Below are positions 61,953 through 64,000 of a stretch of 64,000 nucleotides of DNA, one piece after another (position 1 is the first letter of the stretch; each line of letters starts with the position of its first letter). Under the pieces are notes generated by a model. That model was not told the origin of the DNA. It saw only the letters and a list, made by a program, of their open reading frames with translations, and searched no databases. The DNA lies in assembly GCF_018613935.1 (NCBI RefSeq), contig NZ_JAGGPF010000013.1, positions 102,654 through 166,653 of the forward strand. Direction: 5' to 3'. The position numbers and the translations under genes are program-made. The stretch comes from Agromyces sp. ISL-38. GTDB lineage: Bacteria > Actinomycetota > Actinomycetes > Actinomycetales > Microbacteriaceae.

Positions 61953-64000
61953 TTACACCCGGGGCTTCTCCCGCATCTCGATCGTCTCGATCTCGTCGCC
62001 GACCTGGATGTCGTTGAACTTGCCGAGGCCGATACCGGCTTCGAAGTCAGTGCGCACCTCGGTGACGTCGTCTTTGAAGCGACGCAGCGACTCGATCGCG
62101 AGGCTGTCGCCGACCACGACGCCGTCGCGGATGACCCGCGCCTTCGCGTTGCGCGTGATCGTTCCCGACCGCACGATGACACCCGCGATGTTGCCGAACT
62201 TCGAGGAGCGGAACACCTCGCGGATCTCGGCGACGCCCGACTGGACCTCTTCGTACTCGGGCTTCAGCATGCCCTTCAGCGAATTCTCGATGTCGTCGAT
62301 GGCGTTGTAGATCACCGAGTAGAAGCGCACGTCGACACCCTCGCGGGCGGCGCGCTCGCGCGCCTTCACGTCGGGGCGGACGTTGAACCCGATGACGATC
62401 GCGTTGTCGATCGTCGCCAGGTCGATGTCGCTCTCGGTGACTGCACCCACACCGCGGTGGAGGATGCGCAGCTGCACGCTGTCGTCGACCTCGATCTTCA
62501 TCAAGGACTCCTCGAGCGCCTCGACGGCACCCGACACGTCGCCCTTGATGATGAGGTTGAGCGCCTCGACCTTGCCCTCTTCGAGCGCACGGGTGAAGTC
62601 CTCGAGCGAGATGCGCTTGCGGGCCTTGGCGAGCTGGGCATTGCGCTGCGCGGCTTCACGCTTCTCAGCGATCTGGCGTGCGGTGCGGTCGTCTTCCGTC
62701 ACGAGGAAGGTGTCACCGGCGCGCGGCACGCTCGACAGACCCTGCACCTGCACGGGACGCGCCGGCGTGGCCTCGAGCACGGCGTCGCCGTTCTCGTCGG
62801 CCATCGCACGCACTCGGCCATAGGCCGTGCCCGCGACGATCGCGTCGCCGACCCGCAGCGTTCCCGACTGGATGAGCACGGTCGCAACCGCACCGCGGCC
62901 CTTGTCGAGCTTCGCCTCGATGGCGACGCCTCGGGCATCTTTATTCGGGTTCGCGCGCAGGTCGAGACCGGCGTCGGCGGTGAGGAGCACCGCGTCGAGC
63001 AGGTCTTGGATGCCGATGTTCTCGCGAGCCGACACGTCGACGAACATGACGTCGCCACCGTACTCCTCGGCCACGAGGCCGAACTCGGTGAGCTGCTGGC
63101 GCACCTTGGCGGGGTTGGCGTCGGGCTTGTCGATCTTGTTCACCGCGACGACGATCGGCACGTTGGCCGACTGTGCGTGGTTCAGCGCCTCGACCGTCTG
63201 CGGCATGATGCCGTCGTCGGCCGCGACCACGAGGATCGCGATGTCGGTCACCTGCGCACCACGGGCACGCATGGCGGTGAACGCCTCGTGGCCCGGAGTG
63301 TCGATGAAGGTGATCGCGCGCTCGAGGTTCTCGTGCTCGGTGTGCACCTGGTACGCACCGATGTGCTGGGTGATGCCGCCGGCCTCGCCCGCGACGACGT
63401 TCGCGTTGCGAATCGCGTCGAGGAGTCGGGTCTTACCGTGATCGACGTGACCCATGACAGTGACCACCGGAGGACGCTGCTGGAGCTCCTCGTCGGTCTC
63501 GTCTTCGAGCTCCTGGTCGAGGTCGATGTCGAAGCCCTCGAGGAGTTCGCGGTCCTCGTCTTCGGGCGAGACGACCTGGATCATGTAGCCGAGCTCTTCA
63601 CCGAGCACCTGGAAGGTGGCCTCGTCGAGCGATTCGGTCGCCGTCGCCATCTCACCGAGGTGGAACAGCACCGTCACGAGCGAACCGGGGTTCGCGTCGA
63701 TCTTGTCGGCGAAGTCGGAGATCGAGGCGCCACGACGGAGTCGGATGACGGTGTTGCCGTCGCCGCGGGGAACACTCACGCCGCCGAGCGACGGAGCCTC
63801 GCGCATCTCGAACTCTTGCCGCTTCGTACGCTTCGACTTGCGAGCCTTGCTCTTGCCGCCGCCACGACCGAATGCACCGGCCGTGCCGCCGCCTGGGCCG
63901 CGACCACGACCGCCGCCGCCCGCGGGACGCGGAGGACCGAAGCCGGTGCCGCCGCCGGGGCGCTGGAAGCCGCCACCGGCACCGCCGGGACGTGCGCCGG
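61953..64000 (-). CDS. infB: translation initiation factor IF-2 (5' end outside window)
   Basis: At least 681 residues of IF-2, the GTPase placing initiator tRNA on the 30S subunit. The visible part begins in the Gly/Arg/Pro-rich linker (G-rich up to about 63840), then the IF2_N module ([16 protein letters not shown]), and the G domain: GHVDHGKT (G1), DTPGHEAF (G3), NKIDKPDA (G4) and SARENIG (G5), followed by domains II-IV ending in [12 protein letters not shown]. The frame stays open to the right edge, so start and N-terminus are missing; an internal ATG at 63806 is not the start. Confidence 0.97.
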   Translation of the reverse strand, partial: GARPGGAGGGFQRPGGGTGFGPPRPAGGGGRGRGPGGGTAGAFGRGGGKSKARKSKRTKRQEFEMREAPSLGGVSVPRGDGNTVIRLRRGASISDFADKIDANPGSLVTVLFHLGEMATATESLDEATFQVLGEELGYMIQVVSPEDEDRELLEGFDIDLDQELEDETDEELQQRPPVVTVMGHVDHGKTRLLDAIRNANVVAGEAGGITQHIGAYQVHTEHENLERAITFIDTPGHEAFTAMRARGAQVTDIAILVVAADDGIMPQTVEALNHAQSANVPIVVAVNKIDKPDANPAKVRQQLTEFGLVAEEYGGDVMFVDVSARENIGIQDLLDAVLLTADAGLDLRANPNKDARGVAIEAKLDKGRGAVATVLIQSGTLRVGDAIVAGTAYGRVRAMADENGDAVLEATPARPVQVQGLSSVPRAGDTFLVTEDDRTARQIAEKREAAQRNAQLAKARKRISLEDFTRALEEGKVEALNLIIKGDVSGAVEALEESLMKIEVDDSVQLRILHRGVGAVTESDIDLATIDNAIVIGFNVRPDVKARERAAREGVDVRFYSVIYNAIDDIENSLKGMLKPEYEEVQSGVAEIREVFRSSKFGNIAGVIVRSGTITRNAKARVIRDGVVVGDSLAIESLRRFKDDVTEVRTDFEAGIGLGKFNDIQVGDEIETIEMREKPRV

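Overview
This is a GC-rich (about 70 %), gene-dense chromosomal stretch from a Gram-positive actinobacterium. Micrococcales, most likely Microbacteriaceae, fits best. Supporting signs are many GTG/TTG starts, 4-bp ATGA/GTGA stop-start overlaps, promoters whose -10 lies 6-7 nt before the start codon (leaderless genes), no T-tracts after terminator stems, a cell-wall sorting signal, and very frequent use of the heptamer GGATGCC/GGCATCC. Genus cannot be decided. There are no tRNA/rRNA genes, insertion sequences, phage genes or CRISPR arrays; it reads as core chromosome with catabolic gene blocks.

Regions. 1-9.6 kb: a membrane-anchored hypothetical, a CPBP-like membrane protein, a cytoplasmic M4 protease overlapping its probable inhibitor (emfourin type), an FKBP isomerase, an alpha/beta hydrolase, PrsW, an FAD-linked oxidase and an Ada-AlkA fusion. 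9.6-25.3 kb: an L-fucose block. A GntR regulator lies beside two divergent units. The leftward unit encodes fuconate dehydratase, an aldo/keto reductase (probable fucose dehydrogenase), a lactonase, a mutarotase and an RbsABC-type importer. The rightward unit encodes an FAH hydrolase and an SDR. Together they could convert L-fucose to pyruvate and lactate without phosphorylation. Next come a second FAH protein, aspartate ammonia-lyase, a LacI regulator, a truncated FGGY kinase and a fucose-isomerase-family protein. A GAAATCGATTTC operator ties the LacI unit to the mutarotase/importer genes. 25.3-32.3 kb: an ethanolamine-type permease diverging from a glutamine-synthetase-like ligase, a PuuD-like amidase, an aldehyde dehydrogenase, an SDR and a GntR regulator, consistent with gamma-glutamylation of an amine such as ethanolamine.

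32.3-43.5 kb: a small membrane protein, a Pit phosphate transporter, a NUDIX hydrolase, phosphofructokinase, a stand-alone SNF2 helicase, a DUF2207 protein, homocysteine methyltransferase, a macrodomain protein and a glycerophosphodiesterase. The Pit and glycerophosphodiesterase genes both have 11-bp direct repeats resembling PHO boxes. 43.5-50.3 kb: an alanine-dehydrogenase-like enzyme, then a deoxyribose unit (SorC/DeoR regulator, DeoC, two aldehyde dehydrogenases) with a 14-bp palindrome shared with a divergent ROK kinase. 50.3-64 kb: a CynX-type MFS transporter and the translation-factor neighbourhood infB-rbfA ... truB-x-x-ribF. This is interrupted by six unrelated genes (LysR, MHS transporter, MutY, kinase, wall-anchored protein, ketopantoate-reductase-like). 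infB runs off the right edge.
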